Positions 16,491 to 17,526 of a DNA stretch of 17,526 bases are shown piece by piece; within the stretch, counting starts at the first letter, position 1, and each line of letters opens with the position of its first letter. The notes beneath the pieces were generated by a model. The model ran no database searches and had not been told where the DNA came from. It saw only the letters and a list, made by a program, of their open reading frames with translations. A program made the position numbers and the translations under genes. The DNA comes from Actinomycetota bacterium (GTDB lineage Bacteria; Actinomycetota; Actinomycetes; Nanopelagicales; Nanopelagicaceae). Location: the NCBI GenBank assembly GCA_027731885.1, contig JAQCAO010000015.1, forward strand, positions 1 to 17,526, given 5' to 3'.

Positions 16491-16883
16491 GTGGCAAAGG
16501 GGATGGGATTTGCTCAAGGCGAGATTGTCTTTGAAGTCGGTTATGACGCAGACTGTGATGACATCTTACGTAAAGAGATCGCAGCAACCACAGGTACAAA
16601 TTTTGTTGAAGGTACGGCTACTGAAGTCGTAGATGCCGTGCTCTTATGGTGGCGCGACGGTGATGGAGATCTCGTTGATGAGTTGATGGATGCGCTCACT
16701 TATTTAAGTGAGACAGGACCTATTTGGGTTTTGACTCCGAAGGTTGGGCGTGATGGACACGTCGAGCCAAGTGATATTCAAGATGCGGCGCCGATCGCCG
16801 GCCTGAGCCAAACATCAACCTTGGTTGTTGCAAGCGATTGGACCGCTACTCGCCTGGTCGCACGAAAGGCTGGCAAGCGCTAG
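16491..16883 (+). CDS. DUF3052 domain protein
   Basis: A conserved actinobacterial protein of unknown function (about 130 residues from the GTG at 16491, 137 from the ATG at 16470). It shows the family features EVGYDADCDDILR, VVDAVLLWWRDGDGDLVDELMDAL, GPIWVLTPKVGRDGHVEPSDIQDAAPIAGLSQTS and a C-terminal DWTATRLVARK. No catalytic motif is recognised. Its position between divergent aceE and ahpE is the same as in mycobacteria (Rv2239c between Rv2238c and Rv2241 in my memory). Start: family proteins align from about VAKGMGF, and a leaderless promoter fits the GTG. The ATG at 16470 has AAAGG four to five bases upstream and remains an alternative. The stop TAG forms part of the ahpE -10. Confidence 0.88.
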   Translation: MAKGMGFAQGEIVFEVGYDADCDDILRKEIAATTGTNFVEGTATEVVDAVLLWWRDGDGDLVDELMDALTYLSETGPIWVLTPKVGRDGHVEPSDIQDAAPIAGLSQTSTLVVASDWTATRLVARKAGKR

Positions 16884-16886
16884 ATT
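16881..16886 (+). promoter_or_regulatory. ahpE -10 hexamer overlapping the DUF3052 stop codon
   Basis: TAGATT begins with the TAG stop of the DUF3052 gene and is followed by six bases (TCTCAT) and the ahpE ATG at 16893. This would give ahpE its own leaderless transcript from within the operon. There is no Shine-Dalgarno before the ATG, which supports this over pure read-through. No -35 was recognised. Confidence 0.55.
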
Positions 16887-16892
16887 TCTCAT

Positions 16893-17366
16893 ATGAGTCA
16901 AACAATTACAGGGCTATCAGTTGGATCCATTGCTCCAGATTTTGAGTTGAAGGATCAGCACGGCGCGGTAGTTTCGCTCTCATCTTTTAAGGGAGAGAAA
17001 AATGTAGTCGTACTCTTCATTCCATTTGCATTCACCGGAACTTGCACCGGCGAACTCTGTGCAATCCGCGATGATTTATCTGCATTCCAAAACGATGATG
17101 TTCAAGTTTTAGCAATCTCATGTGATTCACCATTTACTCAAAAAGTTTTTGCTGAAAAAGAGGGTTACAACTTCCCAGTGCTTGCAGATTTCTGGCCACA
17201 CGGTGCAGAAGCAAAGGCCTTCCAAGTATTTAACGAAGATGTGGGATGTGCGATGCGCGGTACTTTCATTATTGATAAATCAGGTGTAATTCGCTGGGCG
17301 GTCGTAAATGGCCTCGGAGATGCGCGTGATAATGGCGATTACAAGGCTGCAATCGCTGCTCTTTAG
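16893..17366 (+). CDS. Peroxiredoxin, AhpE type
   Basis: Thiol peroxidase reducing hydrogen and organic peroxides in the cytoplasm. The 157 residues align with M. tuberculosis AhpE (153): VGSIAPDFELKDQHG, then PFAFTGTCTGELC with the peroxidatic Cys51, SDSP-type loop CDSPFTQKVFAEKEG, FPVLADFWPHG, VFNEDVGCAMRGTFIIDKSG. Unlike mycobacterial AhpE (CQGELD), a second Cys56 lies four residues after Cys51, the C-x4-C spacing of PrxQ/BCP enzymes, and Cys76 and a Cys in DVGCAMRG are further candidates. It may therefore be an atypical 2-Cys enzyme. It follows the DUF3052 gene by 9 bases and has its own -10. Database names vary (ahpE, bcp-like), so no symbol is given. Confidence 0.93.
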   Translation: MSQTITGLSVGSIAPDFELKDQHGAVVSLSSFKGEKNVVVLFIPFAFTGTCTGELCAIRDDLSAFQNDDVQVLAISCDSPFTQKVFAEKEGYNFPVLADFWPHGAEAKAFQVFNEDVGCAMRGTFIIDKSGVIRWAVVNGLGDARDNGDYKAAIAAL

Positions 17367-17372
17367 TTGAGG

Positions 17373-17378
17373 TAGTAT
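17373..17378 (+). promoter_or_regulatory. tRNA-Val -10 hexamer
   Basis: TAGTAT, a good TANNNT match, lies 16 bases before the tRNA, so transcription would start about 10 bases upstream of the mature 5' end. It sits in the 28-base gap after ahpE. No clear -35 is seen. Confidence 0.45.
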
Positions 17379-17394
17379 TTGCCCAGCAACAATC

Positions 17395-17469
17395 GGGTGC
17401 TTAGCTCAGTGGTAGAGCGTCTCGTTTACACCGAGAATGTCGGGGGTTCGAAACCCTCAGCGCCCACCA
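17395..17469 (+). tRNA. tRNA-Val (anticodon UAC), CCA encoded
   Basis: A full cloverleaf can be drawn. The acceptor GGGTGCT (17395-17401) pairs with AGCGCCC (17459-17465), with one G-U. The D arm is GCTC/GAGC around AGTGGTA. The anticodon stem TCTCG/CGAGA carries the loop TTTACAC, anticodon TAC for valine. The T arm is GGGGG/CCCTC around TTCGAAA. A73 is at 17466 and the genome encodes CCA at 17467-17469. A valine tRNA at this place after aceE-DUF3052-ahpE fits actinobacterial synteny. Confidence 0.96.
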
Positions 17470-17509
17470 GAAAATTCCATATGCTGTAAACGCTCTTACG
17501 GAGGCAGTT

Positions 17510-17526
17510 ATGAAGGCGACCCCGAG
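17510..17526 (+). CDS. Start of an unidentified gene, cut by the window end
   Basis: ATG at 17510 begins MKATP and runs off the window. A strong GGAGG (17500-17504) lies five bases before it, so a real gene start is likely. Five codons are too few to name it. Confidence 0.55.

Overview
The window looks like a piece of a streamlined, moderate- to low-GC actinobacterial chromosome. The freshwater acI/Nanopelagicales type is my best guess, from gene content and compactness rather than from any search. Actinobacterial markers are the single-chain pyruvate dehydrogenase E1 (AceE) next to a DUF3052 gene and an AhpE-type peroxiredoxin, a DUF4032 kinase-like gene, a class II fructose bisphosphatase, MurA with Asp in place of the catalytic Cys, a PduO-type cobalamin adenosyltransferase beside the ATP synthase genes, and a small conserved CxxC...HxHxxC zinc-finger-like protein. 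No mobile element, CRISPR array, phage gene or rRNA was seen. There is no intergenic gap longer than about 100 bases.

Layout. 1-1186 (+): the 3' part of atpD and a short atpC, the end of an ATP synthase operon. 1194-3387 (-): murA then glpX, nearly touching. 3416-3988 (+): cobalamin adenosyltransferase. 3985-6632 (-): a tightly coupled four-gene unit of ABC ATPase, ABC-2 permease, secreted Lys/Pro-rich protein and membrane-anchored DUF2007-like protein. 6680-6991 (+): zinc-finger-like protein. 7027-8508 (-): aldehyde dehydrogenase. 8532-9242 (+): alpha/beta hydrolase. 9239-10354 (-): AI-2E family permease. 10386-13662 (+): DUF4032 kinase-like protein, a thioredoxin/TPR protein of CnoX/YbbN type without the redox cysteines, and an MFS transporter whose first 22 codons are in a different frame from the rest. 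13670-16390 (-): aceE. 16491-17366 (+): DUF3052 and ahpE. 17395-17469 (+): tRNA-Val(UAC). 17510 to the end: the first codons of another gene.

The most striking non-coding signal is promoter geometry. At almost every gene that leads a transcription unit, a -10-like hexamer (TANNNT or a near match) ends exactly 6 or 7 bases before the start codon, so the transcript would begin at or next to the start codon (leaderless). Genes inside operons instead carry Shine-Dalgarno sequences or stop/start overlaps. Divergent pairs are packed into 23-47 bases. At the aldehyde dehydrogenase/hydrolase pair the two opposing -10 hexamers share two bases. Convergent genes share stop codons or sit 7 bases apart. 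The same geometry supports several start choices that differ from the longest reading frames (glpX, aceE, DUF3052, AI-2E, DUF4032).

I did not find a clearly new biological system. The items most worth checking are the overlapping leaderless divergent promoters, the MFS frameshift, the truncated epsilon subunit, and the exporter / secreted KAPVKK-repeat protein operon.
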